Source of the DNA: Methylobacterium durans
Lineage (GTDB): Bacteria > Pseudomonadota > Alphaproteobacteria > Rhizobiales > Beijerinckiaceae
Direction of reading: 5' to 3'
NCBI RefSeq assembly: GCF_003173715.1
Contig: NZ_CP029550.1
Location: forward strand, 1,860,001 to 1,924,000
Length of the DNA: 64,000 nt
Under the pieces are notes generated by a model. It saw only the letters and a list, made by a program, of their open reading frames with translations. It was not told where the DNA came from and searched no databases. Shown in pieces: positions 55,342 through 64,000 of this stretch. The position numbers and the translations under genes are program-made. The number at the start of each line of letters is the position of its first letter. Position 1 is the stretch's first letter.

Positions 55342-58300
55342 TCAAGCCCGCCGCTGCCCCGCCTCGGCCGGCCAGGCCGGCGCTCCGGCTTCCGCGGCCC
55401 GGCCCGCCGCCCCGAACAGCCGGTACAGGGCCGGCAGCACGAGGAGAGTGAGCAGGGTGGCGCTGATCAGCCCGCCGATGACGACGGTGGCGAGCGGGCG
55501 CTGCACCTCGGCCCCGGTGCCGGTGGCGAGCGCCATCGGCACGAAGCCGAGGGACGCGACGAGGGCGGTCATCACCACGGGCCGGAGCCGCGCCAGCGCG
55601 CCCGCGCGGATCGCGCCCGCAAGGGGCAGGCCCGCCTCCCGCTCCTGGCGGACGCGGGTGAGCATCACGAGGCCGTTCAGCACGGCGACGCCCGAGAGCG
55701 CGATGAAGCCCACCGCGGCCGGCACCGAGAGGGGCATCTCCCTGAGCCAGAGTGCCGCGACGCCGCCCGTCAGCGCGAGCGGGACCGCGCTGAACACGAG
55801 GAGCGCGTCGCGCACCGAGCCCAGCGCCCCGTAGAGCAGGACGAGGATCACGAGGAAGCAGGCCGGGACCACGATGGCGAGGCGCTGGCGCACGCCCGCG
55901 AGGTTCTCGAACTGCCCGCCCCAGGTGATCCAGGCGCCGGCGGGCAGCGCCACGCCGGCGACGCGCGCCTGCGCCTCGGCCACGACGGAGGCGATGTCGC
56001 GCCCGCGCACGTTGGCGGTCACGACGACGCGCCGCTTGCCGTTGTCGCGGGAGATCTGGTTCGGCCCCTCCGTCACCGCGAAATCCGCAACTTGGCGCAG
56101 GGGCACCGTGGCGGCGCGCTCGCCCCCGCCGCGCGGCAGCGGCACGGGCAGCGCCCCGAGGATGTCGAGGTCGGCGCGCGGATCGTCGGCGAGGCGCACG
56201 ACGATGGGGAAGCGCCGGTCCCCCTCGAACAGCGTGCCGGCCTCGTGGCCGCCGATCGCCGCCCCGATCACGTCCTGCACGGCCCGGTGGCTCAGGCCCA
56301 GCCGCGCGATCTCCCCCTTGTCGATGCGGATATCGAGCACCGGCAGCCCCACCGCCTGCTCCACCTTCACGTCCTCGGCGCCGGGGGTGGCGCGAAGCGC
56401 CGCCGCGACGCGGCCAGCCACCGGCAGCATCGTCTCGAAGCGCTCGCCGAAGATCTTCACGGCGAGGTCGCCGCGGGTGCCGGCCAGGAGTTCGTTGAAG
56501 CGCATCTGGATCGGCTGCGTGAACTCGTAGGCGTTGCCGGGCAGCGCCTCGACCGCCGCCTCGATGCGGGCGACGAGCTCCGCCTTCGGCAGGGCCGGGT
56601 CCGGCCACTCGGCGCGGGCTTTCAGCATCACGAAGGTGTCCGAGACGTTCGGTGACATCGGGTCGGAGGCGATCTCGGCGGTGCCCGTCTTCGAGAAGAC
56701 GAAGGCCACCTGCGGCAGGGCGGAGACCGCCTTCTCGACGCCGATCTGCATGGCCTGCGACTGGCCGAGCGCGGTCGAGGGGATGCGCATCGCGTGGAGC
56801 GCGATGTTGCCCTCGTCGAGCTGGGGCATGAATTCCTGGCCGAGCCGCCCGGCCAGCATGAGGCTGCCGGCGACGAGGAGCCCCGCCGCCGCGATCACGG
56901 CCAGAGGCCAGCGCAGGGCGCCTCCGAGGAGGGGCCGGTAGAGCGTCGTGAGCGCCCGCACCAAGCGGTTCTCCCGCTCCGCGACCCGGCCCGGATCAGG
57001 ATCGCGATCAGGGCCGGCACGAAGGTGAGGGAGAGCACGAAGGCCGAGACGAGGGCGAGGATCACCGTCACCGCCATCGGCGCGAACATCTTGCCCTCGA
57101 TGCCCGTGAAGGTGAGGAGCGGCACGTAGACCAGGATGATGATCGCCTGCCCGTAGACGGTCGGGCGGATCATCTCCTCGGCGGAGAGCCGCACCGCCTC
57201 GAGGCGCTCCGCCTCGCGCAAGGGGCGCCCGAGCGCGCCCTGCGCCTCGGCGAGACGGCGGAGCGCATTCTCGGTGATGATCACGGCGCCGTCGACGATG
57301 AGGCCGAAATCGAGGGCGCCGAGGCTCATCAGGTTGGCGCTCACCCGGGTCTCGACCATGCCGACGACCGTCATCAGCATGGCGAGCGGGATCACCAGCG
57401 CCGCGATGATCGCGGCCCGGACGTTGCCGAGAAGGAGGAACAGCACCGCCACCACGAGGAGCGCACCCTCGGCGAGGTTCGTCGCCACGGTGCGGATGGT
57501 GGCGTCCACGAGCTGCGAGCGGTCGAGCACCGTGCGCAGCGCGATCCCCGGCGGCAGGGTGCGGGCGATCTCCTTCAGCCGCGCATCGACCGCGCCCGCC
57601 ACCGTGCGGCTGTTCTCGCCGATGCGCATGAGCGCGGTGCCGATCACGGCCTCCGCCCCGTCCGCGCTCGCCGAGCCGGTGCGGATCTCCCGCCCGATCC
57701 CGACCCGCGCCACGTCCGCGACGCGCACGGGCACGCCGTTGCGGGTGGCGACGACGATGCGGCCGATCTCCTCCGGGCTCTCGACGCGCCCGTTCGCGCG
57801 CACGACGAGGCCCTCGCCGTTGCGCTCGATATAGGCGGCGCCCCGGTTCTGGTTGTTGCCCGAGATGGCGTCGGCGAGGTCGGCGAAGCCGAGGCCGAGG
57901 CCGACGAGCTTCGCCGGATCCGGCTCGACCCGGTATTCCTTGCGGTAGCCGCCGATGACGTCGATACCGGCGACGCCCGGCACCGTGCGGAGCTGGGGCG
58001 CCACGATCCAGTCCTGCACCGTGCGCAGGTAGGCGGCCTGCTGGAAGCCGGGGGCCAGCACCTCGCCCTCCGGCGTCAGGTAGCTGCCGTCCGCCCGGAA
58101 GCCGGGCCGGCCGGGCTCGGCCGTCCGGTGCGGCAGGGCGAAGGCGAGGCTCCACATCGTCACCTCGCCGAGGCCCGTCGCGATCGGCCCGAGGCGCAGC
58201 TCCGTGCCCGGGGGCATCCGCTCCCTGGCTTCGGCGAGGCGCTCGCTCACCTGCTGGCGAGCGAAGTAGAGGTCCGTCGCCTCGCTGAAGATTGCGGTGA

Positions 58301-58577
58301 GCTGGGCAAACCCGTTGCGCGACAGCGAGCGGGTGACCTCGAGCCCCCGGATACCGGCGAGCGCCGTCTCCAGCGGGTAGGTCACCTGGGCCTCGATATC
58401 GGCGGGCGAGAGCTGGGGCGCCAGCGCGTTCACCTGCACCTGATTGTTCGTGATGTCGGGCACGGCGTCGATGGGCAGCCGCGCGGCTGCGACGAGGCCG
58501 AGGGCGGCGAGCCCGAGGGAGGCCAGCAGCACCAGCCAGCGATGGGCGATGGCGCCCGCGACGATGCGGTTGATCAT
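55342..58577 (-). CDS. CzcA/CusA-type heavy-metal RND efflux pump, frameshifted
   Basis: Two overlapping minus-strand frames make one 1078-residue protein if a C (G on the coding strand) is added near 56988-56993: [12 protein letters not shown] then [13 protein letters not shown]. The start [20 protein letters not shown] and the motif [19 protein letters not shown], with the proton-relay Asp in the fourth membrane helix, mark the heavy-metal RND group. Twelve membrane segments and two large periplasmic loops are visible. It drives divalent (Co/Zn/Cd) or monovalent (Cu/Ag) ions across the envelope with CzcB and an outer-membrane channel, which is not in the window. The ion cannot be told. Confidence 0.87.
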
Positions 58578-58589
58578 GGCGCGCCTCCC

Positions 58590-60043
58590 TCAGTGGCTGT
58601 GCTCGGCCTCGGCCTTGCCGAGCTCGGCCTTCAGCACGAAGCTGTTCTCGGCGGCGACCGACTCGCCGGCCGATACTCCCGACAGGATGGAAACCGCCTG
58701 CCCGTCGCTCTGCCCGAGCGTCACGGGACGCTTCTCGAAGCCCCCGGCACGGGCCACAAACACCACCGTCTCGCCCTCGACGCTCTGCAGCGCCGCCTTC
58801 GGCACGAGGACCGGGGCCGCCTCCCCGGCGAGCGCGATGCGCACGTTCGCGAAGGCGCCCGGCCGCCAGGCGAGATCCGGATTCTCCAGAGCGGCGACGA
58901 CCTTGGCGGCGCGGGTGTCGCGATCGAGCATCGGGCTCACGAAGACGATCCGGCCCGGCGTGCCGGGCTCGCCGGCGCGCCCGAGCGAGACCGCCTGGCC
59001 GGGCGCCACGCCGCCGAGATCGGAGACCGGCACCGCGAGCTCGACCCAGACCCGGGAGAGGTCGGCGATCGTGTAGATCTCCTTCTCCTGGCCCTCGTCG
59101 TTGACCGGCGCGCCGAGATCGACCCGGCGCTCGATGACCTGCCCCCCGATCGGCGCGCGCAATTCGTAGCGCTGGAGGCCGAAGCGCGGCGCGCGGCGCA
59201 GGCCCACCGTGTGCTCGTCCTCGCCGGGCCCGGGCTTGCCGGGGACCGGGTTGTCGGCGAGCGCCGCGACGTCCGCATCCGGCACGCCGAGCGCCGAGAG
59301 CTTCTGGCGGGCGAGATCGACCTTGAGCCGCGCCTCGACGAGGCCGGTGCGGGCGCGCAGGAATTGCTGCTCGGCCGAGATCTTCTTGTCCCAGAGGGCG
59401 TGGTCGCGCTCGAACAGGGTCTCCTGCAGCTCCTGCCCGACGAGGGCGGCGATGTAGTCGTTCTTGGCCTCGGCCACCTCGCGGCTGTCGAGCACGGCCA
59501 CGACCTCGCCCTTCTCGACGGGCTCGCCGAGGCGCTTGCGCAATTCCGCCACGGTGCCCACGACCTTGGCGGCGACGCGGGCGACCCGCTCCCCGTCCGG
59601 CACCACGATCCCCGGCACGCTGAGGCTGCGCGCGAGGCGGCCGGGGCGGCTTCCACGACGCGGATGCCGGCGGCCTCGATCTGCGCCGCGCTCAGGGCCA
59701 CGACGCCCTCCTCCCGCTCCCCGCCGTGCTTGTGATCCGCCCCGGCCGCGTGATCGTGGCCGGCGTGGTCATGCCCCTTATGGCCGTGATCCGCGTGGTC
59801 GCGGCCTTCACGGTCGTGCCTCGCGTGATCACGGCTTGCGTGATCATGTCCCTCGTGGCCGTGATCCGCGTGATCGTGGCCTCCGCTGTCGCGGTCCGCG
59901 GGCCGATCCGCGGCGGGCGCGCCGCCGAGGCGGGCGAGGACCGGCGCGGCGGCGTCGCGGAGGGCGGGCGAGAGATCGGGCGCGACGAGGCCCGCCGCGA
60001 CGCCCGCGGCGAGGGCGGCCGGAACCGCGAGGATGCGAAACAT
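58590..60043 (-). CDS. CzcB-type membrane-fusion protein with His-rich linker, frameshifted
   Basis: Adding a base near 59637-59643 joins IRVVEAAPAG to LARSLSVPGIVVPDGERVAR, giving one 484-residue adaptor. It starts MFRILAVPAALAAGVAAGLV, an export signal or anchor. Residues about 45-105 are a linker made almost entirely of His, Asp and Gly (GHDHADHGHEGHDH and similar), a metal-scavenging segment of the CzcB/NccB kind. The lipoyl-like, helical hairpin (QELQETLFERDHALWDKKIS) and beta-barrel domains (YELRAPIGGQVIERRVDLGA) follow. It lies 12 bp upstream of the pump gene on the same strand and links the pump to an outer-membrane channel. Confidence 0.86.
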
Positions 60044-60176
60044 GGCTGAGGAATCCCGTGACGCCGCGAGGCGCGGCAGGGTCCGTCCCCCCGAGCAGAG
60101 CAGGGCGCGGACAGGTGTCGGCGACGGCGCGCGGAGGCGCACGCCGTCGCGGGCGGCGGTCAGGCCGCCTCGGGAT

Positions 60177-60557
60177 TCAGGCGCGGGGCGGTCTGCGGGG
60201 CGGGGCGGCGGCGCGGGCCGGGCCGGTCTCGGCGCGGGCGGGGAAGCGGATCTCGGCCGCGGCGGCGCAGGGAGCGGGCTCGGCCGGGGCCGACGTCACC
60301 GCCTGATGGCAGGCGCAATGCGCGCAATGGTGGACGAGGCCCCCATCGGGATGCGCGTCGAAGCCGGGATCCGGCAGGTCGAGGCTGACATGCTCGGCCA
60401 GCGCGTGGTGGGTCGCGGCCTCGGCGCTCCCCTCGAGGGCGGGCACCGACAGGGCCAGGATCGCCAGGAGCGCGAGGAGGCAGCGCGCCAGCCGCCAGTG
60501 GGCGCCGACCGCGATGCGGGCGCCTGCCGAGGTGATGCGCGTGGGTGCCGGCCTCAC
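60177..60557 (-). CDS. Small exported His/Cys-rich protein upstream of the efflux genes
   Basis: A 126-residue protein with a membrane or signal segment (LARCLLALLAILALSVPALE) followed by HHALAEHVSLDLPDP and the dense metal-binding motif VHHCAHCACHQAV, then an Ala/Pro-rich tail. The pattern resembles the small DUF2946-like proteins found with Cu/Zn efflux genes. I chose a GTG start with AGGACCC upstream, since the longer frame runs into the antisense of another gene. Neighbourhood and the His/Cys cluster suggest periplasmic metal sensing or buffering, which is inference. Confidence 0.6.
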   Translation of the reverse strand: MRPAPTRITSAGARIAVGAHWRLARCLLALLAILALSVPALEGSAEAATHHALAEHVSLDLPDPGFDAHPDGGLVHHCAHCACHQAVTSAPAEPAPCAAAAEIRFPARAETGPARAAAPPRRPPRA

Positions 60558-60681
60558 GGGTCCTGCGGAATCCTGCTGCTCCGCTCCCCTTCTAGCGCAG
60601 GTCGCGCCCGAGCGAAACGCGTCCCTCCGCGGCAACCAACCGTCCCGTCCCGCGTCTGCCCCGGTCAGGCGGAGGCGGACG

Positions 60682-60735
60682 ATGGAACCCATGAAGCCGA
60701 TGGAACCCATGAAGCCGATGGAGCCGATGGAACCC
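60682..60735 (+). repeat. 18-bp microrepeat encoding MEPMKP
   Basis: Two full units of ATGGAACCCATGAAGCCG, a shortened ATGGAGCCG and a last ATGGAACCCATG. The repeat supplies several in-frame ATG codons, so the translation start could lie at any of them. Confidence 0.9.
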
Positions 60736-60981
60736 ATGTCCGGCGGTGAGGCGTGGTGGCCGCAGAACCTCGGCGCGCCCGCCTCCAGCGGCGCGCAGGA
60801 CGGGCTGCGCTACGCGTTCTTCCCCGAGGCGCGGCGTCTCCTCGTCGAGCGGGACGGGCGGATCGCCACCTACGACAGCGGCGAGCACCGGATCGGCGGC
60901 GTCTCGCAGCGGGACGGGGCCTTGCGCTTCGAGGCCCGGGACGGCCCGGTCGATCCCGACGCGCTGCGCAGGCTCGGCTGA
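60682..60981 (+). CDS. Hypothetical protein with MEPMKP N-terminal repeat
   Basis: A 99-residue protein. The N-terminus is a run of Met-Glu-Pro-Met-Lys-Pro units (MEPMKPMEPMKPMEPMEPMS) from an 18-bp microrepeat. The remainder is a small globular domain, GGEAWWPQNLGAPASSGAQD then RYAFFPEARRLLVERDGRIA and YDSGEHRIGGVSQRDGAL. I have seen this arrangement in Methylobacterium and Bradyrhizobium proteins of unknown function, which is from memory. The Met-rich repeat could bind Cu(I), and it sits next to a metal-efflux locus, but there is no direct evidence. Divergent from the small His/Cys-rich gene. Confidence 0.72.
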   Translation: MEPMKPMEPMKPMEPMEPMSGGEAWWPQNLGAPASSGAQDGLRYAFFPEARRLLVERDGRIATYDSGEHRIGGVSQRDGALRFEARDGPVDPDALRRLG

Positions 60982-61064
60982 GGGCAGCGCCGCGCTTGTG
61001 CCGGCGCCCGGCCCCTGCGAGACCTGTCGCGCCCGCGCGACGGGCCGGAACGGGGGTTTGGGAC

Positions 61065-61949
61065 ATGAGCGACGTCATCGAACTCGGCGCCTCGGACGGC
61101 AGCACGGCGCGGATCGCCCTGCACGGCGCGGAGCCGGTCTCCTGGCGGGTCGGCGGGCGGGACTACCTGTGGAGCGGCGATCCCGAGCACTGGAACCGGA
61201 GCGCGCCCTGGCTCTTCCCCGTGGTCGGCGCCTCCGCGGGCGGCGTCATCCGGACCGGGGGCCGCGACTACCCGATGGCGCAGCACGGCTTCGCCCGCGA
61301 TCTTCCCTTCGCGGTCGCGGATCGCAGCGGCGAGGCCGTGACGCTGCGGCTGACTGATTCGGAGGAGACCCGCGCGCACTACCCCTTCGCCTTCCGCCTC
61401 GACATCACCACCCGGATCCGGCCGGCGGGGCTCGATGTCACGGTCTCGGTCGAGAATCCCGGCGCGGTGCCGCTGCCCTACGCAATCGGCTTCCACCCCG
61501 CCTTCCCCTGGCCTTTCGCGGGCGGCACCCGCGCGGCGGGCGGCGGCTACGCGGTGGAATTCGAGGCGGAGGAGACCCCGCGCGCGCCGGAAGTGGGGGC
61601 CGGCGGCCTGCTCGTGCGCGACGAGCGGAGCGTTCCCCTCGACGGGCGCCGCCTGCCCCTCGACCCCGCGATGTTCTCGGAGGCCCTGGTGTTCCGGAAC
61701 GCGCGGAGCCGCTGGCTCCGCTTCACCGGGCCCGGAGGGACGGCGATCCGCATGAGCGTCGAGGATTTCCCGCACCTCGCGATCTGGACGAAGCCGACCG
61801 CGCCGTTCCTCTCCCTCGAATGCTGGACGGGCCACGCCGACTGGGCCGGCTTCTCGGGCGAGATCGCCACGCGCGATTCCCAGCGCAGCCTCGCGCCGGG
61901 CGGGCGCGCGCGCCACGCCGTCCGCCTCGACCTCGAAGGCGCGGGCTGA
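61065..61949 (+). CDS. Aldose 1-epimerase family protein
   Basis: A 294-residue beta-sandwich protein of the aldose 1-epimerase (galactose mutarotase-like) superfamily, YeaD/LacX group, which interconverts alpha and beta sugars or acts on phosphorylated sugars. The catalytic His and neighbouring motifs are seen in PMAQHGFARDLPF and GFHPAFPWPFAGG, with the acid Glu in FLSLECWTGHADW. The chosen ATG gives MSDVIELGASDG; the frame upstream belongs to another gene. Precise substrate unknown. Confidence 0.88.
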   Translation: MSDVIELGASDGSTARIALHGAEPVSWRVGGRDYLWSGDPEHWNRSAPWLFPVVGASAGGVIRTGGRDYPMAQHGFARDLPFAVADRSGEAVTLRLTDSEETRAHYPFAFRLDITTRIRPAGLDVTVSVENPGAVPLPYAIGFHPAFPWPFAGGTRAAGGGYAVEFEAEETPRAPEVGAGGLLVRDERSVPLDGRRLPLDPAMFSEALVFRNARSRWLRFTGPGGTAIRMSVEDFPHLAIWTKPTAPFLSLECWTGHADWAGFSGEIATRDSQRSLAPGGRARHAVRLDLEGAG

Positions 61950-61957
61950 GCGGCCCC

Positions 61958-62670
61958 GTGCGGATCTGGGTGTCGCGCCCCGAGCCCGGCGCCGCGCGGA
62001 CCGGGCGGCGCCTCGTGGAACTCGGGCACGCGCCCGTCGTCGCGCCCGTCCTCGCCGTGAGGCCCACCGGCGCGCCCCTGCCGCCGGGCCGGCCGGACGC
62101 GATCCTTCTGACGAGCGCCAACGGGGCCGAGGCGCTGGGCCGGACACCGGGGGCGGAGACCTTGCGCGGCCTTCCCGTCCTGGCGGTCGGCGACCGCACG
62201 GCGGGCGCGGCCCGCGCGGCCGGGCTCGGACCGGTCGAGGCGGCGGACGGGGACGCCGCTGCGCTCGCCGAGCGGGTTCGGGCGCAATTTGCGCCGGGCA
62301 GCCGCCTGCTGTTCGCGGCGGGCGAGGACCGCAAGGCCGAGCCCGCCGCCTCGCTCGCCGCCGCCGGCTACGGGGTCGCGATCCTCGTCGCCTACGCGGC
62401 CGAAGCGGTGGCGTGGCTGCCCGCACCGGTGGCGGACGCCCTCGCGGACGGGCGGCTCGATGCGGCCCTCCACTATTCCCGCCGCAGCGCGGAGGTGGCG
62501 TACGGACTGGCCGCGGCAGGCGGCCACGGCGGAGCTTTCCGCGACCTCAGGCATTACTGCCTGTCGGCAGATGTGGCCGCGGCCCTGGAAGCCTGCGGGG
62601 TCACGGCCCATTTCGTCGCTGCGCGCCCCCGGAGGACGACCTCCTCGCGGGGCTCGCTGACACGTTCTGA
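61958..62670 (+). CDS. hemD: Uroporphyrinogen-III synthase, frameshifted at the 3' end
   Basis: Cyclises hydroxymethylbilane to uroporphyrinogen III in haem synthesis. The protein starts at a GTG, eight bases after the epimerase stop, with RIWVSRPEPGAARTGRRLVE; it has AILLTSANGAEAL, PVLAVGDRTAGAARAAGLGP and LHYSRRSAEVAYGLAAAGG, all usual in HemD. At ARP the frame runs on with a non-family tail. One more C in the C5 run at 62626-62630 gives ARPPEDDLLAGLADTF and a stop at 62670, a typical end, so 237 residues. As written, the frame instead continues without a stop into the next gene. Confidence 0.86.
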
Positions 62671-62860
62671 CATCCGTCCCGGCAACGGGTCTCGCCCCGG
62701 CGAGCCTCGCGGTGCTAGGAGGGACCGACATCGCGGCCACGAAGAGGGCCGCAGCGGCGCGGCGCACCGGCCTGCCCGCCTCGACCGGACCGGCGGCGCC
62801 ACCCGCGCCCCGGCTCGCGGAACGGGCGGCGCCGGGCGCCGAGAAGGGAGAAGAAGGGCC

Positions 62861-64000
62861 GTGAAACCACCCTCGAGCGACGCCAACCGTCCCGGCAGCG
62901 GGCCGTCTTCGGGTCCGACCCCGGGATCCCCTCAGGGCCCCAAGGACGGTTCCAAGGATGGTCTCAAGGCCGGCGCACCGGAAGCGGGCAAGCCAGGCGC
63001 CGGCCCCGCCGTGAAGCCGGATGCGGGCAAGCCCGGCGCGGCGAAGTTCGAGCCGGCCAAGGGGCCTGGTCCGGGGACGAGCCCGGTCCCGGGCGTGAAG
63101 CCGGGGGATGCCCCGAAGCCCGCCGCCGGCACGCCCGACCCGACCCGCTCCGGCCCCGCGGCCGCTGCCCCCCCGAAGCCCGCGACGCCGGCCGCCGAAC
63201 CCGGGAAGCCGATCGCTGCCGGTCCGGCCCCGGACGCGGCGCCGGGCGCGTCGAAGCCGGAGCCCGGCAAACCCGAACCCGGCAAGGTGGAGCCGGGCAA
63301 GTTCGAACTGGGCAAGTCCGAGCCGGGCAAGTCCGAGCCGGGCAAGTCCGAGCCGGGCAAGTCCGAGCCGGGCAAGTCCGAGCCGACCAAGGTGGAGGCC
63401 GGCAAGGTCGATCCGCTGAAGGCCGACGCGCCGAAGCCCGGCATGGCCTCGACCGACCCGGCGAAGCCCGAACCGATCAAGACCGAGCCCGGCAAGTCCG
63501 AGCCCGGCAAGTCCGACGCCGGCAAGTCCGAGCCGCCGCGCTCGGGCTTCGCGGGCAATGCCGCGCCGGGCGGCAAGCCCGGCGAGAAGATCACCGACGG
63601 CCCGATCCTCGACCTGAAGGCGAAGCGCGTGCCCGAGCCGGAGCCGGCCAAGCCCTCCGCCGGCACGCCCGCCGGGGCCGCCGCCGCGGGAGCCGGCGCG
63701 TCGAGCGCCGACAGGCCGGCGACGGGTTCCGCGACCGGCCCCGCGACGGTCGCCCCCAGGGTCGCCCCCACGCCCGAGCCGGCGCGCGGCGGCGCGGGCT
63801 TCGGCTCGCTCCTGGCGGCCAGCCTGCTCGGCGGCGTGGTCGGCGCCGGGCTCCTGCTCGCGGTGGAGCAATCGGGCATCATCCCGAACCGGGGCGCGCA
63901 GCAGCAGAATGCCGCCCTCGATCAGCGCCTGGCCGGGCTCGCCCCCCGCGACGCGATCGCCGGGCTGGAGAAGCGCGTCGCCGCGAACGAAGCCGCGCTG
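62861..64000 (+). CDS. Mic60/mitofilin-like membrane protein (partial, right edge)
   Basis: Runs off the window after 380 codons. A GTG start with GAAGGGCC just upstream is used. The first 300 residues are a low-complexity Pro/Lys/Ala/Gly segment with EPGKS repeats. A membrane helix near residue 310 (GFGSLLAASLLGGVVGAGLL, ending LAVEQSG) precedes the beginning of a coiled coil (ALDQRLAGLAPRDAIAGLEK). This order of disordered N-terminus, one membrane helix and coiled coil, right behind hemD, is that of alphaproteobacterial Mic60/COG4223 proteins, which shape intracytoplasmic membranes. The mitofilin domain itself would lie beyond the edge. Confidence 0.75.
   Translation, partial: MKPPSSDANRPGSGPSSGPTPGSPQGPKDGSKDGLKAGAPEAGKPGAGPAVKPDAGKPGAAKFEPAKGPGPGTSPVPGVKPGDAPKPAAGTPDPTRSGPAAAAPPKPATPAAEPGKPIAAGPAPDAAPGASKPEPGKPEPGKVEPGKFELGKSEPGKSEPGKSEPGKSEPGKSEPTKVEAGKVDPLKADAPKPGMASTDPAKPEPIKTEPGKSEPGKSDAGKSEPPRSGFAGNAAPGGKPGEKITDGPILDLKAKRVPEPEPAKPSAGTPAGAAAAGAGASSADRPATGSATGPATVAPRVAPTPEPARGGAGFGSLLAASLLGGVVGAGLLLAVEQSGIIPNRGAQQQNAALDQRLAGLAPRDAIAGLEKRVAANEAAL
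63260..63390 (+). repeat. EPGKS-type 15-bp coding repeats in the Mic60-like gene
   Basis: Repeats of GAGCCGGGCAAGTCC and near variants encode consecutive EPGKP, EPGKV, EPGKF, ELGKS and four EPGKS units, ending EPTK. Two more degenerate units occur near 63484-63530. The run lies in the disordered cytoplasmic N-terminal part. Confidence 0.88.

Noticed and set aside
60558..60737. Extension of the small His/Cys-rich protein to an upstream ATG
   Set aside because: The extra residues (GSIGFMGSIG and similar) are the antisense of the MEPMKP microrepeat, and a GTG with a ribosome site lies just before the plausible protein.

Overview
The window looks like a chromosomal segment of a high-GC alphaproteobacterium, most likely Methylobacterium or a close relative in the Methylobacteriaceae. 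This rests on the very GC-rich codon use, the intracellular polyhydroxyalkanoate depolymerase with a Cys nucleophile, the TTG-started long S21 protein, the HWE-type histidine kinase, the TAXI-type binding protein, the hemD-Mic60 neighbourhood and the many dispersed palindromes built on CTCTCCCGxxCGGGAGAG. The genus is an inference; no search was run.

Layout. 1-12.9 kb: housekeeping and signalling genes (Inh-type inhibitor fragment, cytochrome b561, TetR regulator, proC, YbjN protein, ubiK, an OmpR/EnvZ-type pair, GST, phaZ, rpsU, a receiver protein, a class II glutamine amidotransferase, an aldehyde dehydrogenase, slyX). 12.9-19 kb: trhO, an IS110 remnant that splits a palindromic repeat, a zinc-ribbon protein of foreign look, and polA. 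About 19.1-34.2 kb: an AT-richer genomic island. It holds a truncated fusion of a RecB/Cas4-like nuclease, a DnaQ-like exonuclease and a transposase; an IS3 and an IS630 element; a three-gene minus-strand cluster that includes an HNH protein; a Cas1 homologue with no cas2 and no CRISPR array; a LuxR-type regulator; and a giant FG-GAP/SwmB/RTX secreted protein with near-perfect 648-bp repeats. 34.4-52.9 kb: chromosomal backbone again (BrkB-like protein, KefB-like antiporter, a UdgX/radical-SAM DNA-repair pair, OsmC, RecX, a TAXI protein, two-component genes, a divergent PfpI/GlxA pair, a Tat-exported oxidoreductase, PAP2 phosphatase, 2H phosphoesterase, SPL-type radical SAM, an AlgX-like SGNH protein). 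53-64 kb: a chemoreceptor, dodecin, a heavy-metal RND efflux locus with His-rich proteins, an epimerase, hemD and the start of a Mic60/mitofilin-like gene that runs off the right edge.

How the genes relate. Several local units are clear: the ATGA-coupled response regulator/kinase pair, the coupled trhO-slyX and recX-osmC pairs, the radical SAM-UdgX pair, the czcA-czcB-small exported protein locus, and the divergent pfpI/glxA pair. The island is the accessory part. Its most notable cargo is the stand-alone Cas1 with an unusual neighbourhood; the IS630 element landed in the 19-bp spacer of an adjacent two-gene operon, and the uninterrupted operon can be reconstructed.

Data-quality warning. Seven genes (glutamine amidotransferase, RTX protein, KefB-like, TAXI, CzcA-like, CzcB-like, hemD) each read correctly end to end if one G or C is added at a G/C run or a GGCC-type site. 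The shared pattern suggests systematic single-base deletions in the assembly rather than seven pseudogenes, but reads are needed to decide.
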